Below, piece after piece: positions 8,836-16,685 of a DNA stretch of 64,000 nt (positions are counted from its first letter, which is position 1; every line of letters begins with the position of its first letter). The position numbers and the translations under genes are program-made. Source of the stretch: Nonomuraea jabiensis. GTDB taxonomy: Bacteria > Actinomycetota > Actinomycetes > Streptosporangiales > Streptosporangiaceae. The notes under the pieces were generated by a model that was not told the DNA's origin, ran no database searches, and worked only from the letters and a program-made list of their open reading frames with translations. The stretch lies in contig NZ_JACHMB010000001.1 of assembly GCF_014204795.1 (NCBI RefSeq), forward strand, positions 4,526,001 to 4,590,000. The letters are read 5' to 3'.

Positions 8836-9501
8836 TCACGCCCGGCCGCGCGGCACGACCAGGCCCGTCTCGTACGCCATGACGACGGCCTGGGTCCTGT
8901 CGCGCAGGCCGAGCTTGTTCAGCACCCGGCTCACGTGGGTCTTGACCGTCTCCTCGGTGACCACCAGCCTGGCCGCGATCTCGGGGTTGGACAGGCCCTC
9001 GGCGACCAGCCGCAGGACCTGCGTCTCGCGCGGGGTCAGCGCGGACAGCGCCTCAGCCTCCGGTCTCGGGCCGCCCATGCGGGCGAACTCGCTGATGAGG
9101 CGGCGGGTGACGGCCGGGGCCAGCAGCGCCTCGCCGGCGGCGATCACGCGTACGGCGTCGAAGAGGCGCTCGGCCGTGACGTCCTTGAGCAGGAAGCCGC
9201 TGGCTCCGGCGCGCAGGGCGTCGTAGACGTACTCGTCCAGGTCGAACGTGGTCAGGATGAGCACCCTCGGCCCGCCGTTGAGGCGCCTGGTGGCCTCGAT
9301 GCCGTCCATGACCGGCATGCGGACGTCCATGAGCACCACGTCGGGGGACAGCTCGCGGCAGATCCGCACCGCCTCGGCCCCGTCGGCGGCGGTGCCCGCG
9401 ACCTCGAAGTCCGGCTGGGTGTCGAGCAACTCGGCGAACCCCGTCCGCACCACCAGATGGTCGTCGGCGATCACGATCCTGAGCCTGGCGGGCTCGCTCA
9501 T
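8836..9501 (-). CDS. LuxR-type DNA-binding response regulator (NarL family)
   Basis: 221 residues. The receiver domain is about 8-125 with the acidic pair DD at 13-14, the phospho-acceptor Asp 59 in VVLMDVRMP and the conserved Lys in GFLLKDV. The C-terminal GerE/LuxR helix-turn-helix (LTPRETQVLRLVAEGLSN, then EIAARLVVTEETVKTHVSRV) covers about 155-215. ATG 9501 overlaps the stop of the upstream kinase gene (ATGA), so the pair is co-translated. The pair is divergent from an ABC exporter, the usual arrangement for regulators that control such exporters. Confidence 0.95.
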   Translation of the reverse strand: MSEPARLRIVIADDHLVVRTGFAELLDTQPDFEVAGTAADGAEAVRICRELSPDVVLMDVRMPVMDGIEATRRLNGGPRVLILTTFDLDEYVYDALRAGASGFLLKDVTAERLFDAVRVIAAGEALLAPAVTRRLISEFARMGGPRPEAEALSALTPRETQVLRLVAEGLSNPEIAARLVVTEETVKTHVSRVLNKLGLRDRTQAVVMAYETGLVVPRGRA

Positions 9502-10820
9502 CCGCCCTCCTCGTACCGTCCGGGCAGGCGGGCCTCCACGAGGAAACCGCCGCCCTGGGCGGGGCCCGTGCGGAGCTCGCCGCCGACGGCCGCGGCCCGC
9601 TCGCGCATGCCGGACAGGCCGTGCCCACCATTGGGCCCACCACTGGGCCCACCTTCGGCGTTCGAGGGGCCAGGGCCATTGTCGCGGACGAGCAGGCGCA
9701 GGCCGGGCCCGGTGTAGTCGAGCTCCACGTCCACGGCGGCCCCGGGCGCGTGGCGGCGCGCGTTGGTGAGCGCCTCCTGGATGATCCGGTACGCGGCCAG
9801 CTCCACGCCGGGATCGAGCTCCACCGGCGAGCCCCGCAGGACGAGCCGGGTGGTCGTGCCCGACGCCTCGCGCGACTCGTCGAGCAGCTCGTTCAGCTCG
9901 TGCAGGCGCAGCCCCGGCTGGGGACGCCAGGCCGACTCGGCCTCGGCGTCCTCGCGCAGCACGCCGAGCAGCCGCCGCATCTCGGTCAGCGCGGCCCTGG
10001 CGGTGTCGCCGATGGCCAGCAGCTTCTCCGCGCCCGCCGCCGGCATGCCCGGGACGGCCAGCCGGGCGGTCTCCGCCTGCACGGCGACCATGGAGATGTG
10101 GTGGGCGACCACGTCGTGCAGCTCGCGGGCGATGCGGGCGCGCTCGCCGCGGGCGGTGTGCTCGACCAGCCTGTCGGCCATGACCTGCCGGGCGGCGGTG
10201 TCGGCACGGTCCCTGCGGCGGGCCCGTACGGCGATCCCGGCCAGCGCCACCGCCGGGGCCAGGCAGGCGAGCAGCAGCGTGAGCGCCCGCACGCGCTCGC
10301 CCGGCCCGATCGCCACCGCCAGCACCGGGTACGGCACCGCGACGAGCACGGCCACCCCCGGCGCACCGTGGCGGCCGGCCCGATAGCCGGTGACCAGCTG
10401 CGCCACCGCGCCCGCCACGGTCAGCGTGTGAAAGGCCAGGACCGACAGCGCGCCCGCCCCGGTCGCCAGGAGCGCCGCCACGGACGGCTGGGCCCACAGG
10501 AGGGGGAGCGGCAGCGTGGTGGCCAGCGCGAGCAGGGGGAACACCATGAGGAGCAGCGGGGCCGGGCCGTCACCGGCCGATGGCGGCGCGTTCACGGGCT
10601 GACCGCCCACCGGGGCGCTCACGGTCTCCGAGAGCGGGAGCGCGCTCCCGGCCTGCACGACCGACTCGGCCACCGCGAGCACCGCCAGGACCACCGCGAG
10701 CACGACCGGCAGGTGCCGGGCCGCGGCCGGCCCGTACGGCACGGCCGCCCCCATCCGGCGCACCCACGCGACCGGCACCGCGACGGCGCGGCTCCACCTC
10801 CGGTCCTGCACTCGTTCCAC
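9498..10820 (-). CDS. sensor histidine kinase (HisKA_3 / NarX-DegS type)
   Basis: 440 residues. Hydrophobic segments between about 37 and 195 suggest a multi-pass membrane sensor with no large external domain. The dimerisation/phospho-acceptor helix carries ARELHDVVAHHISMVAVQAE with His 235. The HATPase domain shows QEALTNARRHAPG and VRDNGPGP. Near the end of the gene a GGP-rich stretch is encoded by a short DNA repeat (about 9621-9653). The start is GTG. Partner of the response regulator with which it overlaps by four bases. The signal sensed cannot be told from the sequence. Confidence 0.93.
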   Translation of the reverse strand: MERVQDRRWSRAVAVPVAWVRRMGAAVPYGPAAARHLPVVLAVVLAVLAVAESVVQAGSALPLSETVSAPVGGQPVNAPPSAGDGPAPLLLMVFPLLALATTLPLPLLWAQPSVAALLATGAGALSVLAFHTLTVAGAVAQLVTGYRAGRHGAPGVAVLVAVPYPVLAVAIGPGERVRALTLLLACLAPAVALAGIAVRARRRDRADTAARQVMADRLVEHTARGERARIARELHDVVAHHISMVAVQAETARLAVPGMPAAGAEKLLAIGDTARAALTEMRRLLGVLREDAEAESAWRPQPGLRLHELNELLDESREASGTTTRLVLRGSPVELDPGVELAAYRIIQEALTNARRHAPGAAVDVELDYTGPGLRLLVRDNGPGPSNAEGGPSGGPNGGHGLSGMRERAAAVGGELRTGPAQGGGFLVEARLPGRYEEGG

Positions 10821-10854
10821 CAGGTCATTGTCCCGGGCGCGGGCAATTGTGGCA

Positions 10855-10947
10855 TCCCTCGTAAGAGGGACGAGGCGTAGCTGGCGCCAGCCACGCCGCA
10901 GATCGCTCCGCCGCGTGACGACCCGGGCCGGGGCCGCTGCCTAGTCT
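10855..10947. promoter_or_regulatory. operators and promoter between two-component system and ABC exporter
   Basis: Two inverted repeats lie in the divergent spacer: TCCCTC-GTAA-GAGGGA at 10855-10870, and a 24-base palindrome at 10874-10897 (centre GCTGGCGCCAGC perfect, one mismatched pair further out). A -10-like TAGTCT at 10942-10947 ends seven bases before the GTG at 10955, so the exporter mRNA is probably leaderless. The palindromes are good candidates for response-regulator binding. Confidence 0.55.
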
Positions 10948-10954
10948 TCCTGCC

Positions 10955-11872
10955 GTGGAAGCAACCATTGAAGTCAGCGGCCTGCGCAAGCGGTTCGGCC
11001 AGACCCGGGCGCTGGACGGGATGACGTTCACCGTGCTGCCCGGCCAGGTCACCGGGTTCGTCGGGCCGAACGGCGCGGGCAAGTCCACCACCATGCGGGT
11101 GGTGCTCGGCCTGGACGCGGCCGACGAGGGCCACGCCCTGGTCGGCGGGCGCCCGTACGCGAGCCTGCGCAGCCCGCTGAGCCACGTCGGCGCGTTGCTG
11201 GACGCGGCCGCGCTGCAGCCGGGCCGCACCGCGCGCAACCACCTCCTGTGGCTGGCCCACTCCCAGGGGCTGGGCGCCGGGCGGGTGGACGAGGTGATCG
11301 AGCAGGTCGGGCTGACGCCGGCGGCCCGGCGCCGGGCGGGCGGCTACTCGCTGGGCATGCGCCAGCGCCTCGGCATCGCCGCCGCGCTGCTCGGCGACCC
11401 GCCGGTCCTCATGCTGGACGAGCCGTTCAACGGCCTCGACCCCGAGGGCATCGTGTGGATCCGGGGCTTCCTGCGGTCGCTGGCCGCGGAGGGGCGTGCC
11501 GTGCTGGTGTCCAGTCACCTGATGAGCGAGCTCCAGGACACCGCCGGCCATCTCGTGGTGGTGGGCAGGGGCCGGGTCGTCGCGGACACCAGCGTGGCCG
11601 ACCTGATCGCGACCGCCTCTCGGGACCGGGTCACGCTGCGTACGCAGGCGCGTCCGGAGGCGATGTCGGTGCTGGCCGCGGCCGGGGGCACCGTGACCGT
11701 CACCGATCGCGACACGCTGGTCGTCTCCGGGCTGGCGGCCGAGCACATCGTACGGCTGCTCTCCTCGCGGGCGGTGCCGTTCTCCGAGGTGGCGGCCCAC
11801 CGGGCGTCGCTGGAGGAGGCGTACCTGGACCTCACCAGGGACGCGGTCGAGTTCAAGGGGGCGGCGCGATGA
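10955..11872 (+). CDS. ABC exporter ATP-binding subunit (DrrA/NatA class)
   Basis: 305 residues, a single nucleotide-binding domain with Walker A GPNGAGKSTT, the signature region YSLGMRQRLGIA (SLGMRQR variant of LSGGQ, usual in this class), Walker B LMLDEPFNGLDP and the switch His in VSSHLMSE. The C-terminal extension (about 220-305) is characteristic of DrrA-like drug or lipid exporters. GTG start just after a TAGTCT box. Its stop overlaps the start of the permease gene. The cargo is unknown; neighbours give a two-component system rather than a resistance phenotype. Confidence 0.92.
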   Translation: MEATIEVSGLRKRFGQTRALDGMTFTVLPGQVTGFVGPNGAGKSTTMRVVLGLDAADEGHALVGGRPYASLRSPLSHVGALLDAAALQPGRTARNHLLWLAHSQGLGAGRVDEVIEQVGLTPAARRRAGGYSLGMRQRLGIAAALLGDPPVLMLDEPFNGLDPEGIVWIRGFLRSLAAEGRAVLVSSHLMSELQDTAGHLVVVGRGRVVADTSVADLIATASRDRVTLRTQARPEAMSVLAAAGGTVTVTDRDTLVVSGLAAEHIVRLLSSRAVPFSEVAAHRASLEEAYLDLTRDAVEFKGAAR

Positions 11873-13422
11873 CCACCGTGACCCCCTACCGCCCGGGCCC
11901 GCGGGCCGGGCGTGACGGCTTCGCCCAGCTGCTGCGGGCCGAGTGGACCAAGCTGCGCACGGTACGCGGCTGGATGGCGGGCCTGACGCTGAGCACGCTG
12001 CTCATCGTCCTGCTCGGGGTGCTCTTCGGGAGCGGCAGCCGCTCCTCCTGCATGAACGGGCCGATCGAGGTGCCCTGTCCGCCGCCGCCGATCGGGCCCG
12101 GCGGCGAGGCCGTGCAGGACCGGTTCTACTTCGTGCACCAGCAGCTCGACGGCGACGGCAGCATCACCGTACGCGTGAACAACCTGACCGGGCAGCTCCG
12201 CAAGCCCGACGTGACCCCCGGCGTCCGGAACGTCGTCCCCGGCGTCACGCCGTGGGCCAAGGCGGGGGTCATGATCAAGCAGAGCGTCCGCCAGGGAGCC
12301 TCGTACGCGGCGGTGATGGTCACCGGGAGCCACGGGGTGCGGATGCAGCACGACTTCACCGAGGACGTGGCGGGGCGGCCCGGCGGGGCTCCGCGGTGGC
12401 TGCGGCTGACCCGCACCGGCGGGACGGTGGTCGGCGAGGAGTCGGCCGACGGCTCGCGGTGGACCAGGGTGGGCACCGCCCGGATGGCGACCGGGAAGGT
12501 CCGCATCGGGCTGTTCGCGGCCTCTCCCGGCGACCTGACCGTGACCTCCAACCTGATCGGCGGGGCCGCGACGGCCTCCCGCTTCGCCGAGGTCACCGCC
12601 GACATGGACCAGGTCAGCGTGCGGGGCGTGGCGGCCGGGGGCACGTGGACCCGCGACGACATCGGCGTCTCGCTCGAGGCCGACGGCACCCCACACCACC
12701 CGGGCGGGCTCGTGCGCTCCGGTGACACGTTCAGGATCACGGGGGTCGGCGACATCGCGCCGTCCCAGGAGGGCATGCCCGCCGAGCGCGTCCTGGCCGG
12801 GGTGCTGGCGGGGCTGGTCGTCGTCATCGTGGTCGCGGTGGCCTTCGTCACCGCGGAGTACCGGCGCGGGCTCATCCGCACGACCCTGCTGGCCAGCCCG
12901 CGGCGCGGCCGGGCGCTGGCGGCCAAGGCCGTCGTGATCTTCGTGGCCGTCTTCGTCTTCGGGCTGGTCGCCGCCGCCGTCACGGTGCCGGTCGGGCGGG
13001 CGCTCCTGGCGGGCAACGGCAACCTCCTCGCCGCCCTGCCGCCGCTCACCGCGCTGCGGCTGGTCGCCGGGACCGCCGCGCTGCTCGCCGTGTCGGCGGT
13101 CTTCGCGCTCGCCCTCGGGTCGCTGCTGCGGCGCAGCGCCGTGGCCGTCATCGCGGCCATCGTGGCGATCATCGTCCCGTACCTGCTGGCGACCGCGTCC
13201 CTGCTGCCCGACGAGGCGGCGCGGTGGCTGCTGCGGCTCACCCCGGCGGCGGGCTTCGCGATCCAGCAGACCACGGTCACGTACGAGCAGGTGACCGCCC
13301 GCTTCGCGCCGGCGGAGGGGTTCTTCCCGCTGGCGCCCTGGGCCGGGTTCGCGGTGCTGTGCGCGTACGCCGCCCTCGCCCTGGCCCTGGCCGCCCACCG
13401 GCTGCGCCGGAGGGACGTATGA
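11869..13422 (+). CDS. ABC exporter permease with inserted extracellular jelly-roll-like domain
   Basis: 517 residues. It begins like an ordinary short exporter permease (LLRAEWTKLRTVRGW, then one membrane segment at about 40-58). Instead of the next helix there is a hydrophilic stretch of about 240 residues (65-300). It includes WAKAGVMIKQSVRQGASYAA, LRLTRTGG and DGSRWTRVGTARM, a pattern of DUF1349/LamG-type beta-sandwich domains that bind glycans. Five or more membrane helices follow (about 305-515), including FVTAEYRRGLIRTTLLASPRRGR. The insert is predicted to face outside. ATG 11869 overlaps the ATPase stop; the gene's own stop overlaps the next ATG. Confidence 0.85.
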   Translation: MTTVTPYRPGPRAGRDGFAQLLRAEWTKLRTVRGWMAGLTLSTLLIVLLGVLFGSGSRSSCMNGPIEVPCPPPPIGPGGEAVQDRFYFVHQQLDGDGSITVRVNNLTGQLRKPDVTPGVRNVVPGVTPWAKAGVMIKQSVRQGASYAAVMVTGSHGVRMQHDFTEDVAGRPGGAPRWLRLTRTGGTVVGEESADGSRWTRVGTARMATGKVRIGLFAASPGDLTVTSNLIGGAATASRFAEVTADMDQVSVRGVAAGGTWTRDDIGVSLEADGTPHHPGGLVRSGDTFRITGVGDIAPSQEGMPAERVLAGVLAGLVVVIVVAVAFVTAEYRRGLIRTTLLASPRRGRALAAKAVVIFVAVFVFGLVAAAVTVPVGRALLAGNGNLLAALPPLTALRLVAGTAALLAVSAVFALALGSLLRRSAVAVIAAIVAIIVPYLLATASLLPDEAARWLLRLTPAAGFAIQQTTVTYEQVTARFAPAEGFFPLAPWAGFAVLCAYAALALALAAHRLRRRDV

Positions 13423-14195
13423 GACGCGAGGTGCACGCCGAGTGGACCAAGCTGCGGACGGTCGCGGGGCCCGGGTGGCTGCTGGCCGGGACCGTCGTGC
13501 TGACCGTGGCCCTGAGCGCCCTCGTGGCGGCCGTCGTGCCCTGCGCGGCGGCGGGCTGCGGGCAGGACGCGGCCAGGATCAGCCTCGCCGGGGTCCAGCT
13601 GGGCCAGGCGATGGTGGCCCTGCTGGCCGTGGTGGCGGTCTGCGGCGAGTACAGCACCGGCATGATCCGCACCAGCCTCGCCGCGATGCCGCGCCGGGCC
13701 ACCGCCCTGGCCGCCAAGGCGGTGGTGGTCGGCGGGCTCACGCTGGGCGCGGCGACCCTCGCCGTGCTCGGGTCCGTGCTGGCGGGGCGGCTCCTGCTGC
13801 CGGGCAGCGGCTTCACGGCCGCGCACGGCTACCCGCCGCTGTCCCTGGCCGACGGGCCGACCCTGCGCGCCGCCGTGGGCTCGGTCCTCTACCTGGTGCT
13901 GATCGCGCTGCTCAGCCTCGGCCTGGCCACCGCGGTGCGCGACTCGGCCGCGGCCGCCGGGGTCGTGCTCGGGCTCCTGTACGTGTTCCCGGTCGTGATC
14001 CTCATGGTCTCGGACTCCGGGGTGCGGCGGTTCCTGTGGACGCTGTCCCCGACGAACGCCGGGCTCGCCGTCCAGACGACCGTGGATCTCGCGTCCCTCC
14101 CCGTCGGACCGTGGGCGGGCCTCGGCGTGCTCGCCGCGTGGTCCGCGGCCTCCCTCGTGGGCGGCGGGCTGCTCCTCCGGTACCGCGACGCGTGA
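13419..14195 (+). CDS. ABC exporter second permease
   Basis: 258 residues with about six hydrophobic segments. The opening HAEWTKLRTVAGPGW and the CGEYSTGMIRTSLAAMPRRATALAAK segment mirror the first permease, so the two are paralogues that probably pair in the membrane; this one lacks the inserted domain. ATG 13419 overlaps the previous stop (ATGA). It is the last gene of the three-gene exporter operon. Confidence 0.9.
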   Translation: MRREVHAEWTKLRTVAGPGWLLAGTVVLTVALSALVAAVVPCAAAGCGQDAARISLAGVQLGQAMVALLAVVAVCGEYSTGMIRTSLAAMPRRATALAAKAVVVGGLTLGAATLAVLGSVLAGRLLLPGSGFTAAHGYPPLSLADGPTLRAAVGSVLYLVLIALLSLGLATAVRDSAAAAGVVLGLLYVFPVVILMVSDSGVRRFLWTLSPTNAGLAVQTTVDLASLPVGPWAGLGVLAAWSAASLVGGGLLLRYRDA

Positions 14196-14220
14196 CCGAA
14201 TGACGAATAGAGGGGAAATG

Positions 14221-14289
14221 CCAGTATTTACTGGGATTGATATTCTCGCGGACTTTGCTTGACAAAACCTCCCGTTGGATGTGAATTAT
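14221..14289 (+). promoter_or_regulatory. putative promoter and operator of the L,D-transpeptidase
   Basis: A perfect inverted repeat CCAGTA-TT-TACTGG lies at 14221-14234. It is followed by a consensus -35 TTGACA at 14259-14264; AATTAT at 14284-14289 is the best but long-spaced (19 bases) -10. The region is clearly AT-richer than its surroundings. Confidence 0.45.
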
Positions 14290-14314
14290 CGGCGATCTGG
14301 GTACGCGTCGATTT

Positions 14315-15166
14315 ATGAGCATAAGGGGAATGGCGGCGCTGGCCGCGGGATGTTTTCTGCCGCTGTTGGCCGCGGCGCCCGCTTTCGCGGACGAGCCCTC
14401 GCCGGGGGACACGGGCGTCCAGACCGACACGGGCATCCCGGCGGTGCAGGCGGTGCCGGACGTGATGCCGGTCCCGGCGGTGGAAGCGGAGCCGGAGGCG
14501 GTGAAGGTGGTGAAGCCGGTCCCGGCGGTCAAGGGCGTCAGGGGCGCCCGCGCCGGGAAGATCGGCGTGCTGCGGCCGGGCGACCGGGGCGAGGCGGTCA
14601 GGCTGCTCCAGCGGCGCCTGCACGACGGCGGCTTCTACTTCGGCCCGGCGCACGGGATCTACGACGACCAGACGAGGTACGCGGTCTGGGGGTTGCACAA
14701 GAGCAGGGGGATGGTGCCGAGAGGCGAGGTGGGGCCGAAGACGTGGGCGGCGCTCAGGCGGAGCAAGAGCCTGCGCCCGCTGGTGCCGCAGGGCGGCGCG
14801 GACCGGGTCGAGATCAGCCTGACCCACCAGCTCCTCACCGTCTATCGCGACAACCGCCCGGCGCTGGTCACCCACATCTCCACCGGCGCCGAGGTGCAGT
14901 ACTGCGAGAAGGGCCACTGCGGCAACGCGGTCACGCCGGTGGGCGACTTCCGCGTGACCAGGAAGGCGCCCGGCTGGACGACGAGCCGGCTGGGCTCGAT
15001 GTACAACTCGCTCTACTTCGTCGGCGGCATCGCCATGCACGGCTCGACGGAGGTGCCGCTCAGGCCCGCCTCGCACGGCTGCGTCCGCATGCCGCTGTCG
15101 ACGTCCGTGCGCGTGTACAACATGGTGAAGGAGGGGGAGCCGGTGTACGTACGCGGACAGATCTAG
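14315..15166 (+). CDS. secreted L,D-transpeptidase with peptidoglycan-binding domain
   Basis: 283 residues. A signal peptide (to about AFA-26) is followed by a Pro/Val-rich linker (about 40-75), a PG_binding_1 domain (about 83-150: LRPGDRGEAVRLLQRRL, YDDQTRYAVWGLHKSRG) and a YkuD catalytic domain (about 163-282). The catalytic motif is complete: MHGSTEVP with His 242, then SHGCVRM with His 254 and nucleophile Cys 256. It would make 3-3 cross-links or attach proteins to peptidoglycan outside the membrane. The start has a weak ribosome site; a second ATG at 14330 also gives an intact signal peptide. Its end overlaps the convergent FAD oxidase by four bases. Confidence 0.93.
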   Translation: MSIRGMAALAAGCFLPLLAAAPAFADEPSPGDTGVQTDTGIPAVQAVPDVMPVPAVEAEPEAVKVVKPVPAVKGVRGARAGKIGVLRPGDRGEAVRLLQRRLHDGGFYFGPAHGIYDDQTRYAVWGLHKSRGMVPRGEVGPKTWAALRRSKSLRPLVPQGGADRVEISLTHQLLTVYRDNRPALVTHISTGAEVQYCEKGHCGNAVTPVGDFRVTRKAPGWTTSRLGSMYNSLYFVGGIAMHGSTEVPLRPASHGCVRMPLSTSVRVYNMVKEGEPVYVRGQI

Positions 15167-16596
15167 ATGCCCTGGGGCAGCCGGAACAGCCGGCCGGGGT
15201 CGTACGTGGATTTCACCTCGGCCAGCCGGGCCGCATTGGGCCCGTAGTACGCATTCCGCCAATTACTCAGATCGGGGTCGATGTAATTAACGTAAGCATG
15301 ATCACCGAAAAATGGGGACATGTCGGAATGTAGTCCGCGCAGCCACCGCCGATCCGTCCCCTCCGCGTAATACTGCACGCTGTAAAGCGCCGCCCGGTGG
15401 GGAAACGCCGTGTCCGCCGGACCGACCCGCCCGATGGCCCCGCCCATGGCGTCCAGCAGCACCGAGTGCCGCCCGCCGCGCGCCACCCCGTCCACCAGCG
15501 CCCGCACGCCGTCCGCCGGCAGCTTCCGGTACGCCATGTGCGACTTGGCCGCGAACGCCTCCCGCGGCATCCGCCGGCACTCGGCGATCGACATGGCCGC
15601 GCAGCCGCCCATGATCTTCATGCCGTCCAGGTAAGGGACCGTCCGGGCCGAGCGGGAGGAGGGCCGCCCGATCTTGTCGACGAGCGGGGCCAGCAGCCGG
15701 TCGAGTGCGGGCTTGCCGCCCACGTACGTGCCGACGATCGCGACGTCCAGGCCGCCGCCCGAGCGTCCCAGGTGCAGCGAGGACCACAGCTCGTCCGGCG
15801 CCGAAGGCCCCCACGACTGCCATGCCCTGACCGCTGCTCCCGCCCTGGCCCACGGCCAGTGCAGGAAGAACACGGTGACGTCGCGTGCGGCGAACGTCCT
15901 GAAGGTGAAGGAGACGGCCACGCCGAAGTTCCCGCCGCCACCGCCCCTGCAGGCCCAGTAGAGGCCGGCGTTGCGCGTGGCGTCGCAGTCCAGGGTCCGG
16001 CCGTCGGCCGTGACGACGCGTACCGACTGGAGGTTGTCGCAGGTGAGACCGTACTTGCGGGACACCACGCCGATGCCGCCGCCCAGCGTGAGGCCGCCGA
16101 CCCCGACCGTGGGGCAGGAGCCGGCGGGGATGCTCACGCCGTGGCGGGCGAGCCGGTCGTAGACGTCGATCAGCTTGGCGCCCGCGCCGATCGTGGCCCG
16201 GCCGCCCGCATAGACGACCGAGCTCATCCTGGACACGTCGATCACCAGCCCGGGCCCTGTGGACCAGCCCGCGTAGGAGTGACCTCCCGAGCGGGTGGTG
16301 ACCGGCACGCCGCCGGTGCGCGCGAACGTCAGGCACGCCGACACGTCGGCCGCGCTCGTACAGTAGGCGACCCCGCCCGGCCGGATCCGGTCGTAGGCGG
16401 GGTTGTACAGGCGGCGCGCGGTGTCGTATCCGGCGTCGCCCGGCAGCACGAGCGTGCCCTTCAGCTGTCGCCGCAGCCTCGCCCAGTTCGGCGGGGGCGC
16501 GGAGAGCCCGGACGTGCCGGTAGGCCGCCCAGTAGACGGCACAGTGGCGGCCAGCGGGGCGAGCGCGGCGACATGCAGGAAGTCCCGGCGGTCCAT
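15163..16596 (-). CDS. Tat-exported FAD-linked oxidase, berberine-bridge/GOOX family
   Basis: 477 residues. The start MDRRDFLHVAALAPLAAT looks like a twin-arginine export signal. The FAD_binding_4 domain has SGGHSYAGWS (His 106) and SCPTVGVGGLT (Cys 161), the two positions that carry bicovalent FAD in glucooligosaccharide-oxidase relatives, so bicovalent flavin is predicted. The C-terminal BBE motif YVNYIDPDLSNW...YYGPNAARL is intact. It likely oxidises a carbohydrate or small alcohol and makes hydrogen peroxide outside the cell. GGAGG lies five bases before the ATG. It is 89 bases behind the NuoF-ferredoxin gene and may be the last gene of the same minus-strand operon. Confidence 0.9.
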   Translation of the reverse strand: MDRRDFLHVAALAPLAATVPSTGRPTGTSGLSAPPPNWARLRRQLKGTLVLPGDAGYDTARRLYNPAYDRIRPGGVAYCTSAADVSACLTFARTGGVPVTTRSGGHSYAGWSTGPGLVIDVSRMSSVVYAGGRATIGAGAKLIDVYDRLARHGVSIPAGSCPTVGVGGLTLGGGIGVVSRKYGLTCDNLQSVRVVTADGRTLDCDATRNAGLYWACRGGGGGNFGVAVSFTFRTFAARDVTVFFLHWPWARAGAAVRAWQSWGPSAPDELWSSLHLGRSGGGLDVAIVGTYVGGKPALDRLLAPLVDKIGRPSSRSARTVPYLDGMKIMGGCAAMSIAECRRMPREAFAAKSHMAYRKLPADGVRALVDGVARGGRHSVLLDAMGGAIGRVGPADTAFPHRAALYSVQYYAEGTDRRWLRGLHSDMSPFFGDHAYVNYIDPDLSNWRNAYYGPNAARLAEVKSTYDPGRLFRLPQGI

Positions 16597-16685
16597 GGAC
16601 GCCTCCGTGGTGATCGGTGTTGAGCCGCTCGGTGAGACGTCCGGATGACCCGCCAGGTTTGGTCACATCTCCATCACTTCGGGGC

